Assembly (NCBI GenBank): GCA_002307315.1
Contig: DBTZ01000012.1
Location: 1-9,085 of the forward strand
Origin: Alphaproteobacteria bacterium UBA1303
GTDB taxonomy: Bacteria > Pseudomonadota > Alphaproteobacteria > Micropepsales > Micropepsaceae
DNA: 9,085 nucleotides
Direction of reading: 5' to 3'
Made by a program: the position numbers and the translations under genes. The first letter of the stretch is position 1; the number at the start of each line of letters is the position of its first letter. The notes below the pieces were generated by a model. That model saw only the letters and a program-made list of their open reading frames with translations, was not told where the DNA came from and searched no databases. Positions 1-7,016 of this stretch are shown in pieces.

Positions 1-21
1 ATCTGCATTCTTCACGGGGGA

Positions 22-660
22 CTAATTCGTCTTGTCCTTAAAGCGGCAGAGATCGCGCAAAACGCAGGTGCCGCACTTGGGATTGCGAGCGGTGCAGACG
101 TAGCGCCCATGCAGGATCAGCCAGTGATGCGCATGGCGTAGGTAATTGTCCGGTACGATGTTCATCAGCCGGTCTTCGACTTCGCGTACGTCCTTACCCG
201 GCGCAAGCCCCATGCGGTTGGCCAGCCGGAAAATATGCGTATCGACGGCGATAGTGTTCTGGCCGAAGGCAATGTTCAGCACCACGTTTGCGGTTTTGCG
301 GCCGACGCCGGGCAGGGTTTCCAATTCCTCGCGGGTGTGCGGCACGTCTCCGCCATATCGTTCGATCAAAAGCTGCGACATCGCAACGACGTTTTTTGCC
401 TTGCCGCGGTAAAGCCCGATGGTTTTTATCCGATCAGCAAGGGCTGCTTGGCCGAGCTTTACCATTTTTGCGGGCGTATCGGCGATTTCGAATAAGCTTT
501 CGCTCGCCCGATTGACCGATTTATCGGTCGCCTGCGCCGACAATGCCACCGCCACCAAAAGCGTGAAAGGATTAGTGTAGCTCAGCTCGGTTTTCGGTTC
601 GGGGTTTGCTTCGGCCAGACGGGCAAACAGGTGTTCGACCTCGGCGGCGGAAAGCGGCAT
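22..660 (-). CDS. nth: Endonuclease III (DNA glycosylase/AP lyase)
   Basis: Bifunctional base-excision-repair enzyme that removes oxidised pyrimidines and cleaves the abasic site. The 212-residue product matches the usual length (about 211). It carries the helix-hairpin-helix LPGVGRKTA at residues 116-124 with the catalytic lysine K122, then VDTH with the catalytic aspartate D140. The C-terminal [4Fe-4S] loop is C189-x6-C196-x2-C199-x5-C205, the exact spacing of the family. The start at 660 is chosen because the ATG shares its A with the dapB stop codon (TGATG), implying translational coupling, and the family homology begins there. An upstream in-frame start at 723 would add 21 unrelated residues lying inside dapB. 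It is the last visible gene of the hrcA-grpE-dapB-nth unit. No good Shine-Dalgarno stands before the ATG, which fits coupling. No terminator is visible in the 21 bases after the stop. Confidence 0.96.
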   Translation of the reverse strand: MPLSAAEVEHLFARLAEANPEPKTELSYTNPFTLLVAVALSAQATDKSVNRASESLFEIADTPAKMVKLGQAALADRIKTIGLYRGKAKNVVAMSQLLIERYGGDVPHTREELETLPGVGRKTANVVLNIAFGQNTIAVDTHIFRLANRMGLAPGKDVREVEDRLMNIVPDNYLRHAHHWLILHGRYVCTARNPKCGTCVLRDLCRFKDKTN

Positions 661-1469
661 CAATCCGCAAACCCCAGTACGTCGGCAATACCGTAAAGAC
701 CGGGTTTTCGATCCTTGAGCCAAAGCGCCGCCTTGACCGCGCCGTTGGCGAGGATGCTGCGATCTTCTGCACTGTGCGATAGCATGACGCGCTCGCCGGG
801 GCCGGCGAAAAGCACCTGATGTTCGCCCACCACCGTGCCGCCGCGGAGCGAGGCAAAACCGATGTCGCCAGCCTTGCGCGGTCCGGTAATCCCGTCGCGC
901 CCGCGCACCATGTGATCTTTTAGAGAAATGGTCCGCCCGGCAGCAGCGGCTTGGCCCAACATCAACGCGGTACCCGATGGGGCATCGGCTTTTTTATTGT
1001 GATGCATTTCCAGGATTTCGATGTCGAAGTCGGGCAGTGCCTGCGCTGCCTTCTTCACCAGGACGTTCAGCAGGGCGACGCCCAGACTCATATTGCCGGA
1101 TTTGAGAATGGCGATTTTTCCTGCCGCCGCGGCAATCGCAGTTTCGTCGTCCGGTCCGCATCCGGTGGTGCCGATCACCTGGGCGATGCCTTTTTCGGCA
1201 CAAAGCGCGGCCAATTCGACCGATACTTTCGGCTTAGTAAAATCTATTAGCACATCGCTGACCGCTAAAACCGCTGCGGCATCGTCGCTTAAGCGAACGT
1301 TTAGCGGTGAAAGCCCTGCCAGCAACCCGGCATCCTTACCGATGTCCGGGTTTCCCTGGGCATCCAAGGCGCCGGTCAGAATCGCCCCCTTCGTATCGAC
1401 GATGGAGCGAATCAAAGCCTTGCCCATCCGCCCCGCGGCACCCGCCACCGCCAGCCGCACGATGCTCAT
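660..1469 (-). CDS. dapB: 4-hydroxy-tetrahydrodipicolinate reductase
   Basis: Catalyses the NAD(P)H-dependent reduction step of the diaminopimelate/lysine pathway in the cytoplasm, supplying peptidoglycan and lysine. The product is 269 residues, typical for the family. Visible motifs are the N-terminal Rossmann nucleotide loop GAAGRMG (residues 10-16), the VIGTTG strand-loop (98-103), and the signature EMHHNKKADAPSGTA (154-168). By alignment with E. coli DapB, H156 corresponds to catalytic H159 and K160 to K163. The start at 1469 is well supported: AAGGAG lies 5 bases upstream and overlaps the grpE stop. The gene sits 9 bp after grpE and overlaps nth by one base, so it is almost certainly co-transcribed with both. 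That places an amino-acid biosynthesis gene under whatever drives the hrcA-grpE heat-shock unit. Confidence 0.97.
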   Translation of the reverse strand: MSIVRLAVAGAAGRMGKALIRSIVDTKGAILTGALDAQGNPDIGKDAGLLAGLSPLNVRLSDDAAAVLAVSDVLIDFTKPKVSVELAALCAEKGIAQVIGTTGCGPDDETAIAAAAGKIAILKSGNMSLGVALLNVLVKKAAQALPDFDIEILEMHHNKKADAPSGTALMLGQAAAAGRTISLKDHMVRGRDGITGPRKAGDIGFASLRGGTVVGEHQVLFAGPGERVMLSHSAEDRSILANGAVKAALWLKDRKPGLYGIADVLGFAD

Positions 1470-1474
1470 GAATT

Positions 1475-1480
1475 CTCCTT
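1475..1480 (-). promoter_or_regulatory. Strong Shine-Dalgarno of dapB
   Basis: AAGGAG on the minus strand, 5 bases before the dapB ATG. It overlaps the grpE TAA stop codon, so ribosomes ending grpE finish on the dapB binding site. It is the strongest ribosome binding site in the window and fixes the dapB start. Confidence 0.85.
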
Positions 1481-2066
1481 ATGCCTTAATGTCGAAACTG
1501 GAACCGGCTTCCGTCTTCTGCGCCGGCGCGGCGCCGTCGGCAACCGTAACCATTGCCGGCCTCAATAGCCGTTCACCGATGACAAAACCTTCCTGTACCA
1601 CGTCGACGATAGCTCCTGCGGACTTGCCGGAATTGGGCACCTTGGCAATCGCCTGATGGAGGTTGGGATTGAACTTGCCATCCGAAGTGTCGATCGGTTT
1701 GACGCCGTAACGCTCAAGTGTAGCGAGCAGTTGCCGCTCGGTGGCCTCGATGCCGTCTACCACCGCCTTGACCTGCGACGCGGCGGATTCACGAAGATCT
1801 GCGGGGCAGGCGGTCAGCGCCCGGCCGAAATTGTCGTAAATCGACAGCATGTCGCGAGCGAAAGCGGCGATGGCATATTGCGAGGCATCCTGCCGATCAC
1901 GGTCGGCACGGCGGCGGGTGTTCTCCACCTCGGCCAAGGCGCGCAACAACCTGTCGCGCAATTCCGCCGCTTCCGCTTTCAGGGCTGCGGTCTCTTCCAG
2001 GGTTTGATCCTGTTCCGGCTCCAATTCGCCTTGAGGGGAGGGGGCTTGCTCTGTTTCGTCAGTCAT
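1479..2066 (-). CDS. grpE: Co-chaperone GrpE, nucleotide exchange factor of DnaK
   Basis: Releases ADP from DnaK and so drives the Hsp70 cycle; acts as a dimer in the cytoplasm. With the chosen start the product is 195 residues. An acidic, Glu/Gln-rich N-terminus (residues 1-30) leads into a long helical, coiled-coil-prone stretch (about 25-65, with RALAEVENTRRRADRDR). A helical middle and the C-terminal beta domain (about 119-178) follow, including FNPNLHQAI (132-140) and the hallmark QEGFVIGERLLRPAMVTVA (158-176). The start at 2066 gives the typical MTDE-type N-terminus; a GGAG lies upstream but 13 bases away, longer than ideal. An alternative GTG at 2090, directly abutting the hrcA stop, would add eight residues and could be used by coupling. 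The gene follows hrcA by 24 bp and precedes dapB by 9 bp. No dnaK follows it here. Confidence 0.95.
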   Translation of the reverse strand: MTDETEQAPSPQGELEPEQDQTLEETAALKAEAAELRDRLLRALAEVENTRRRADRDRQDASQYAIAAFARDMLSIYDNFGRALTACPADLRESAASQVKAVVDGIEATERQLLATLERYGVKPIDTSDGKFNPNLHQAIAKVPNSGKSAGAIVDVVQEGFVIGERLLRPAMVTVADGAAPAQKTEAGSSFDIKA

Positions 2067-2090
2067 AGTCCGGGTTAAACTCCAAATCAC

Positions 2091-3152
2091 TCAACCAATC
2101 AAACGGCCGATCGCCTTGGCGGTGTGATCGACCATCGGTATGATGCGGGCATAGTTCAGCCGGGTGGGGCCGAGCACGCCGATCACCCCCACCACCTTGC
2201 CTTGGGCGTTGGCATAGGGTGCAGCGATAATCGACGAACCGGACAAGCTAAACAGGCGGTTCTCCGAACCGATGAAGATACGCACCCCTTCGCCTTCCCG
2301 AGCCAGTTCGAGAAGCCGGATCAGATCGTTTTTTCGTTCGATGTCGTCGAACAGGGTACGGACGCGTTCCAGATCGGTCTGAGCCTCGAAACTGTCTAAA
2401 AGATGCGAGGCGCCGCGCACGATCAGCACCTTGTCCTCGCCTTGCGCCGGATCGGCGAGCGTTGCCAAGCCGTCGGCGACAATCTTGGCGGTCAGGCGAT
2501 CGAGTTCGGCCCGCGTGCCCTCCAACTCGCCGAGCACGGCTTGGCGTGCTTCGTCGAGATTCCGGCCGGAAAACCTTGCATTGGCAAAGTTGGTAGCTTC
2601 GATCAGGGCCGAAACCGGCAAACCGAGGGGTATGTCGATCAGACGGTTTTCCACCTGGCCGTCCTCGGTGACCAAAATAACCAGAGCCTTTCCGGGGGAA
2701 ACGCCAACGAATTCAATATGTTTTAATGGGCTATCCTGTTTGGCGGCCAAGACCAGCCCAGCGCAGCGCGACAGGCCGGACAAAAGCGTAGTCGCCTGGG
2801 TCAGCACGTCTTCGATACGCCCCGATCCTGCCATGCGCGCTTCGATTTCCGTGCGCTCGTCCGTCGTCAGCTCGCCGATTTGCAGCATGCCGTCGACGAA
2901 CAGTCTGAGACCCTTTTCGGTCGGCACCCGTCCGGCGCTGGTATGGGGGGCGTACAAAAGCCCGATAGCTTCCAGATCCGCCATCACGTTGCGGATCGAG
3001 GCTGGCGACAGGGAGACCGGCAAAATTTGCGAAAGCGTGCGCGAACCGACCGGTTCGCCGGAGCTTATGAAAGCCTCGACTAAGTGACGGAAGACCTCAC
3101 GCTGGCGGTCGACCAGTCCATCGGGGCGTGCACGGGATTTGCTTCTACCCAA
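2091..3152 (-). CDS. hrcA: Heat-inducible transcription repressor HrcA
   Basis: DNA-binding repressor of class I heat-shock genes that normally binds the CIRCE inverted repeat and needs GroEL for folding. An N-terminal winged helix is recognisable from DRQREVFRHLVEAF through GEPVGSRTLS and the recognition-helix region LSPASIRNVMADLE, followed by GLLYAPHTSAGRVPTEKGLR. The C-terminal half carries the family motif region around VIGVLGPTRLNYARIIPMVD. The start is uncertain. The frame stays open to a TTG at 3242 (383 residues), and there is no in-frame ATG or GTG before the HTH; the only candidates are TTGs at 3242, 3218, 3215, 3185 and 3152. I chose 3152 because it gives 353 residues with about 12 residues before the conserved domain, as in relatives. 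The codons upstream are AT-richer (13 of 30 end in G or C). None of these TTGs has a good Shine-Dalgarno. It heads the minus-strand unit and is divergent from rph. I see no CIRCE repeat upstream. Confidence 0.9.
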   Translation of the reverse strand: MGRSKSRARPDGLVDRQREVFRHLVEAFISSGEPVGSRTLSQILPVSLSPASIRNVMADLEAIGLLYAPHTSAGRVPTEKGLRLFVDGMLQIGELTTDERTEIEARMAGSGRIEDVLTQATTLLSGLSRCAGLVLAAKQDSPLKHIEFVGVSPGKALVILVTEDGQVENRLIDIPLGLPVSALIEATNFANARFSGRNLDEARQAVLGELEGTRAELDRLTAKIVADGLATLADPAQGEDKVLIVRGASHLLDSFEAQTDLERVRTLFDDIERKNDLIRLLELAREGEGVRIFIGSENRLFSLSGSSIIAAPYANAQGKVVGVIGVLGPTRLNYARIIPMVDHTAKAIGRLIG

Positions 3153-3259
3153 GACTTTGAACCGGTTATAAAATTTCTTACCCAAGCGAGTTTGTTTTGG
3201 ACAAGCCTCACCCAACAAGCTAGGTAAAGACGCTTTAGCCAAACTTCAAGGGAAACGCC
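3153..3259. promoter_or_regulatory. Divergent control region between hrcA and rph
   Basis: AT-richer stretch separating the two divergent units, assuming the short hrcA start. On the minus strand it has CTTGAA at 3250-3245, identical to the -35 consensus of heat-shock sigma factor RpoH, but I see no convincing -10 partner at normal spacing. TATAAC at 3170-3165 could be a -10 for hrcA, but lacks a good -35. On the plus strand TTGGAC (3197-3202) is a possible -35 for rph with only a poor TAGGTA 18 bases on. No CIRCE element (TTAGCACTC-N9-GAGTGCTAA) is present. The location as a promoter region is inferred; the individual boxes are weak. Confidence 0.4.
3248..3253 (+). promoter_or_regulatory. 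Shine-Dalgarno of rph
   Basis: AAGGGA six bases before the rph ATG at 3260, which fixes that start. The same bases overlap the minus-strand CTTGAA that could serve hrcA. Confidence 0.7.
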
Positions 3260-3976
3260 ATGCGTCCATCCTCCCGCACCGTCGATCAGCTTCGAGACGT
3301 TAACCTTACGCCGGGCTTTGCCAAGCACGCCGAAGGCTCCTGTCTGGTGGCGTGTGGCGATACCCACGTCCTCTGCACCGCCAGCCTGGAAAACACCGTG
3401 CCGAGTTTTTTGCGCAATTCCGGCAAAGGTTGGGTGACCGCCGAATACGGCATGCTGCCGCGCTCGACTTCCGAACGCATGCGCCGGGAGGCGGCACAGG
3501 GAAAACAATCCGGCCGCACTTTGGAAATTCAACGGCTGATCGGGCGGTCCTTGCGCGCCGTGGTGGATATGGCGGCGCTGGGGGAACGGCAGATTGTGAT
3601 CGATTGCGACGTGCTGCAGGCCGACGGCGGTACTCGCACCGCTTCGATCACCGGCGGCTATGTGGCGCTGGCCCAATGCATCGGCTTTATGCAGAAGACC
3701 GGCATGGTAACGAGACCGGTGCTTAAAGATCATGTTGCGGCGGTTTCCTGCGGCATCGTCGACGGCGAGGCGGTGCTCGACCTCGATTATGCCGAAGATT
3801 CGTCGGCGGAAACCGATGCCAATTTTGTGCTGACGGGTATCGGCGGCATCGTCGAGATTCAGGGGACCGCCGAAAAGAAGCCATTCGGCGACGAAGAACT
3901 TGCAACGCTGTTGCGATTGGCGCGCAAGGGCATCGGCGAACTGGTAGCCATGCAGAAGAAGGCGCTTTCGGCATGA
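3260..3976 (+). CDS. rph: Ribonuclease PH
   Basis: Phosphorolytic 3'-5' exoribonuclease that trims the 3' ends of tRNA precursors; acts as a hexamer in the cytoplasm. The product is 238 residues, the normal length. It shows the near-invariant N-terminus RPSSRTVDQLRDV, the GWVTAEYGMLPRST block (57-70), and the phosphate-binding and subunit-contact region GKQSGRTLEIQRLIGRSLR (81-99). GGTRTASI follows at 123-130, then the acidic active-site segment LDLDYAEDSSAETD (173-186). All key motifs are intact, so it should be active, unlike the truncated copy in E. coli K-12. The start is supported by AAGGGA six bases upstream. It heads the rph-rdgB-hemW unit and overlaps rdgB by 4 bp (ATGA). It is divergent from hrcA, a pairing common in Alphaproteobacteria. 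Confidence 0.97.
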   Translation: MRPSSRTVDQLRDVNLTPGFAKHAEGSCLVACGDTHVLCTASLENTVPSFLRNSGKGWVTAEYGMLPRSTSERMRREAAQGKQSGRTLEIQRLIGRSLRAVVDMAALGERQIVIDCDVLQADGGTRTASITGGYVALAQCIGFMQKTGMVTRPVLKDHVAAVSCGIVDGEAVLDLDYAEDSSAETDANFVLTGIGGIVEIQGTAEKKPFGDEELATLLRLARKGIGELVAMQKKALSA

Positions 3977-4569
3977 AGCTTAAGAAGGGCGACAGGCTGG
4001 TACTGGCCAGCCACAATGCGGGCAAGGTCAAAGAGATCGCCGAGCTTCTGTTGCCTTACGGCATTGTGGTAATCGGCGCAGGCGAACTCGGGTTACCGGA
4101 GCCGGAAGAGAACGGAACGACGTTCGCCGAAAACGCGATTATCAAGGCCAAGGCGGTGGCGCTGGAAGCAAAATTGCCGGCACTGGCCGACGATTCCGGG
4201 CTTTGCGTTGCCGCGCTGGACGGTGCGCCGGGGATCTATTCGGCGCGCTGGGCCGGCCCGAGCAAGGATTTTCCGGCGGCGATGGCGCGCATCGAAAAGG
4301 AACTTGCCGCGGCAAAAGCGGCAGAGTTTTCAGCCAAATTCGTCTGCGCCTTGGCCTTGGCGCTGCCCGACGGCGTCTTCGAGACCTATATCGGCGAGGT
4401 ACATGGCCGTCTCGAATTTCCCCCGCGCGGGAGGAATGGCTTCGGCTACGATCCGATTTTCGTTGCCGACGGGATGGATCGAACCTTCGGCGAAATCGCC
4501 CCGGAGAAAAAACACGCGAACAGCCACCGTTCTAACGCATTCGCCAAGTTCGCCGCCGCGGTGCTGTAA
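3973..4569 (+). CDS. rdgB: XTP/dITP diphosphatase (non-canonical purine NTPase)
   Basis: House-cleaning enzyme of the HAM1/RdgB family that hydrolyses dITP, dXTP and ITP to the monophosphate and pyrophosphate, keeping deaminated purines out of DNA and RNA. The 198-residue product matches the family. Visible motifs are SHNAGK (13-18, triphosphate binding), ENGTTFAENAIIKA (46-59), and LADDSGLCVAALDGAPGIYS (71-90) with the probable catalytic D74. GRNGFGYDPIF (153-163) and SHRSNA (184-189) close the nucleobase pocket. The ATG overlaps the rph stop by 4 bp, with AAGG ten bases upstream inside rph. The TAA stop shares its last A with the hemW ATG. Such tight overlaps indicate co-translation within one operon. 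Confidence 0.97.
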   Translation: MKLKKGDRLVLASHNAGKVKEIAELLLPYGIVVIGAGELGLPEPEENGTTFAENAIIKAKAVALEAKLPALADDSGLCVAALDGAPGIYSARWAGPSKDFPAAMARIEKELAAAKAAEFSAKFVCALALALPDGVFETYIGEVHGRLEFPPRGRNGFGYDPIFVADGMDRTFGEIAPEKKHANSHRSNAFAKFAAAVL

Positions 4570-5705
4570 TGTTTGGGCTTTACGTCCATTGGCCCTACTG
4601 CGAGCGCAAATGCCCGTATTGCGATTTCAATTCGCATGTCAGGGTGAGGTGCGACGAGAACGCCTGGTGCGAGGCGGTTTTGAAGGAAATGGCGCTGGTC
4701 GCCGCTCTACAGGGCACCGGCCGTCCCGTTCTGGAGACGATTTTCTTCGGCGGCGGCACGCCGTCGCTGATGGCCGGCAGGACCGTCGGTCGGATTATCG
4801 ATAGGGCGGCCAAACTGTGGACGATAGCGGAAAATATCGAGATTAGTCTGGAATCCAATCCGGCCAGCGCCGATGCGGTGCGTTTCGTCGACTACAAAGC
4901 CGCCGGCGTGAACAGATTGTCGCTGGGGATTCAGTCCTTCGATTCGGCAGCGTTGACGTTTCTCGGCCGGCTGCACGATGCGGACGAAGCCAAGTCCGCT
5001 CTGAAACTGGCGATGTCCACCTTCGAACGGGTTTCGTTCGATCTGATCTACGCCCGCCCCGACCAGGCGGCGGAAAGCTGGAAAAAGGAACTGGAAGAAG
5101 CGCTTGGCTACGGTACCGAGCATCTGTCGCTTTACCAATTGACCGTCGAGCCGGCCACGCCATTCGCTACTATGGAAATGCGCGGGGTGTTTGCCGTGCC
5201 GCCCGAAGAGACGGCTGCAGCTTTGTTCGAAATCACCCAGGAGATAACCGAAAAGGCCGGGCTTCCGGCTTACGAGGTTTCCAATCATGCGAAACCGGGC
5301 GGCGAATGCCGGCACAATCTGATCTATTGGCGCTACGGGTCGTATGCCGGCGTCGGTCCCGGCGCGCACGGAAGGCTCGATTTGTTCGGCAAGCGGTACG
5401 CCACGGCGGCCGAACGTATCCCCGAGCGCTGGCTTCGGAAGATCGGCGAAAAAGGCAACGGCTTTAGCGTCATCGAGGAGATCGAACCGTCCGTCGGCGC
5501 CCGCGAACGGCTGCTGATGGGGCTAAGGCTGACGGAAGGGATAGATATGTCGGATTTCCCCCGCCGCTGGAATATCGAACTGCCGGCGGAAAAAATTGCC
5601 ATGCTTTCGGAATTCGGGCTGATCGAGGTTGCGGGCAGCCGGCTGGCCGCCACAACCGCCGGCAAACTGGTGCTTAACCGGATCATTGAAGAGCTGTCCG
5701 TTTAA
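4569..5705 (+). CDS. hemW: Radical SAM heme chaperone HemW
   Basis: Radical-SAM-fold protein proposed to bind heme and insert it into respiratory enzymes; long misannotated as oxygen-independent coproporphyrinogen III oxidase. The product has 378 residues. The [4Fe-4S] motif C11-x3-C15-x2-C18 is in WPYCERKCPYCDF. The residue two after the third cysteine is F20, not the extra cysteine of true HemN, which supports HemW. Further SAM-domain motifs are GGGTPS (61-66), ISLESNPAS, LSLGIQSFD and FDLIYARPDQ. The segment YEVSNHAKPGGECRHNLIYW leads into the HemW C-terminal domain. The start gives the short N-terminus typical of HemW and is one base overlapped with rdgB, with no separate Shine-Dalgarno, so coupling is likely. 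It is the last gene of the unit and converges on the lipoprotein gene with 4 bp between stops. Confidence 0.95.
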   Translation: MFGLYVHWPYCERKCPYCDFNSHVRVRCDENAWCEAVLKEMALVAALQGTGRPVLETIFFGGGTPSLMAGRTVGRIIDRAAKLWTIAENIEISLESNPASADAVRFVDYKAAGVNRLSLGIQSFDSAALTFLGRLHDADEAKSALKLAMSTFERVSFDLIYARPDQAAESWKKELEEALGYGTEHLSLYQLTVEPATPFATMEMRGVFAVPPEETAAALFEITQEITEKAGLPAYEVSNHAKPGGECRHNLIYWRYGSYAGVGPGAHGRLDLFGKRYATAAERIPERWLRKIGEKGNGFSVIEEIEPSVGARERLLMGLRLTEGIDMSDFPRRWNIELPAEKIAMLSEFGLIEVAGSRLAATTAGKLVLNRIIEELSV

Positions 5706-5709
5706 AAAA

Positions 5710-6942
5710 CTACGGCTTCTGGAACGTAGCCGGCGCAGGGCTGATTACCTTGAAGCCATCCGGCGTTACCTCCAGCACCGCCAAACCGCGGTCGATACTG
5801 CCGTTGGCGCGAAAGCGAAAAATGCCGCCCGCGCCGGCAAAGCCGTTGGGATCGGTTAAGGCCGCTTTGGTGAAGCGGTGGTAGGGCATACCCTTCGCCA
5901 GCAAGGTCGTCAGCGACACCGCATCGTAGGCTAGTCCCGCCAGGGACGGCGGCTCGTTGCCGAATACGCTGCGATAACGGGCCGCAAAGGCGGCGTCGGT
6001 GCTGGGTTGCGGGGCGGCAAACCAACCGCCGGTCAATTGCGGTTCTTTGGTATTGGCCGGATCGTCCCACAGGCCGGTGCCGATATATTTGACCTTGGTT
6101 GCGTCCACCCCGTTGTAGGTCAGGGTGGGAACCAAAGCGCGCAATAGCGATCCGCCTTGGGGCAGGAAAATCGTATCGGCGCCGCTTTTGGCGACCAGGG
6201 CTGCCGGATCGCTCACCGTGCCGGTCGACGGGCTATAATGCTCCAGCGCAGTCAATTGAACGCCCTTGGCGGCGGAAGAAAGCGCGGCCCGGAAGGACTG
6301 TTCTACCGCTTCGCCATAGGAGGTTTGCGGAATCAGCGCGGCGAATTTGCGGTGGCCTTTGGCAACGGCAAAGGACACTATGCGCTCCACTTCGTTCTGA
6401 AGCTGGAAGCTAAGGAGATAGACTCCGTTTCCCGCCACCGAACGGTCGGTCGAAAAAGCGATAACCGGCACGCCGCGATCGCGCGCCAATGGCGCCGCCG
6501 CCAATGCCGACGGGGCGAAAATGGGTCCGATGACGATTTCCGCGCCCTTGTCGAGCAGCCCTTGCACGGCCGTTTCGGCACTGTTGCCGGGGCCGGGGCC
6601 GGCGTCGTCGGCCATCATCAACACCGCGTCGCGGTTGCCGGATTGGTACAGCGCGAGCGTCATAGCATTCATCATCGCCGCCGCCAATTGGCGGTTGTAG
6701 GCGGAAGGATCGCTGAACGGCAGGACAACACCGATACGCACAGGCGTGCGTTCCGCCGGGATATTGGGCAGGGTATAGAAAGTGGCTTGATTGGCCGTTA
6801 CCTGATGCGGCGCCGACGGCTCGGGCAGCGGCGGCGGTGGCGGCGGCGGTGTGGTGCAAGCGCTCAAGCCCGCAACCGCGACAAGGCCGCAAACGGCGCA
6901 AAAAGAGCGCAAGGAACGGAACGAAAATGACTCGACGGACAT
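5710..6942 (-). CDS. Putative LpoA/LppC-like lipoprotein, PBP activator with periplasmic-binding fold
   Basis: Predicted envelope lipoprotein of 410 residues. The N-terminus has basic residues (R9, R12), a hydrophobic run (14-27) and the lipobox LSAC with acceptor C29. A seven-proline tract (32-38) then forms a probable linker. The remainder resembles the type-1 periplasmic-binding fold of the Peripla_BP_6/LppC group: VRIGVVLPFSD near residue 68, then GAEIVIGPIFAPSA, GVPVIAFSTD, LIPQTSYGEAVEQSF and LAYDAVSL. LpoA activates penicillin-binding protein 1A in Gammaproteobacteria; here that role is inferred from fold, lipobox and the neighbouring rsmI-yraN, as in the E. coli lpoA locus. It could instead be a substrate-binding protein, though no ABC transporter genes adjoin. 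The start at 6942 is preferred over 6954 because GGAG stands six bases before it and within the longer reading. It is a single-gene unit. Confidence 0.85.
   Translation of the reverse strand: MSVESFSFRSLRSFCAVCGLVAVAGLSACTTPPPPPPPLPEPSAPHQVTANQATFYTLPNIPAERTPVRIGVVLPFSDPSAYNRQLAAAMMNAMTLALYQSGNRDAVLMMADDAGPGPGNSAETAVQGLLDKGAEIVIGPIFAPSALAAAPLARDRGVPVIAFSTDRSVAGNGVYLLSFQLQNEVERIVSFAVAKGHRKFAALIPQTSYGEAVEQSFRAALSSAAKGVQLTALEHYSPSTGTVSDPAALVAKSGADTIFLPQGGSLLRALVPTLTYNGVDATKVKYIGTGLWDDPANTKEPQLTGGWFAAPQPSTDAAFAARYRSVFGNEPPSLAGLAYDAVSLTTLLAKGMPYHRFTKAALTDPNGFAGAGGIFRFRANGSIDRGLAVLEVTPDGFKVISPAPATFQKP
6829..6849 (-). repeat. Poly-proline codon tract (seven CCN codons)
   Basis: Seven consecutive proline codons, six CCG and one central CCA, start three residues after the lipidated cysteine of the LpoA-like lipoprotein. 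The product is a stiff linker near the membrane anchor. A run this long usually needs elongation factor P for smooth translation, and the triplet array is prone to length change by slippage. Both consequences are inferred. Confidence 0.8.
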
Positions 6943-7016
6943 CCGATTCTCCATGGCAAGGACAATCTAAACGCTTGCCGATCGAGGGTAAATCGCGTGA
7001 TGACAACAAAACCGTT
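6943..7016. promoter_or_regulatory. Divergent gap between the lipoprotein gene and rsmI
   Basis: About 74 bases between the preferred starts of two divergent genes. It holds the lipoprotein gene's Shine-Dalgarno (minus strand GGAG at 6952-6949) and a plus-strand GAGGGT at 6984-6989. The latter lies 7 bases before a GTG-ATG pair (6997/7000) that is out of frame with rsmI. I find no convincing -35/-10 pair on either strand; promoters may lie partly inside the coding sequences. Confidence 0.35.

Noticed and set aside
661..723. N-terminal extension of nth starting at 723
   Set aside because: The 21 added residues lie inside dapB, match nothing in the family, and the TGATG junction at 662-658 gives a better start.
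2431..3087. A 218-codon plus-strand frame opposite hrcA, and similar long frames at 1021-1656 and 6157-6930
   Set aside because: All lie opposite genes with firm assignments, lack motifs, and have Arg/Ser/Pro-rich or His/Arg/Gly-rich translations typical of antisense frames.
3080..3733. A 217-codon minus-strand frame opposite rph and running into the hrcA 5' region
   Set aside because: It overlaps rph, whose motifs are complete, and the hrcA HTH region in another frame. No family resemblance.
4569..5705. hemN (oxygen-independent coproporphyrinogen III oxidase) as the identity of the radical SAM gene
   Set aside because: The cluster motif is C-x3-C-x2-C followed by D-F, lacking HemN's extra cysteine, and the protein is shorter than HemN (about 450 residues). 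HemW fits better.
5710..6942. Amino-acid ABC transporter substrate-binding protein as the function of the lipoprotein
   Set aside because: The fold is shared, but no permease or ATPase genes adjoin, and the rsmI-yraN context favours an LpoA/LppC-type role. Kept only as an alternative.
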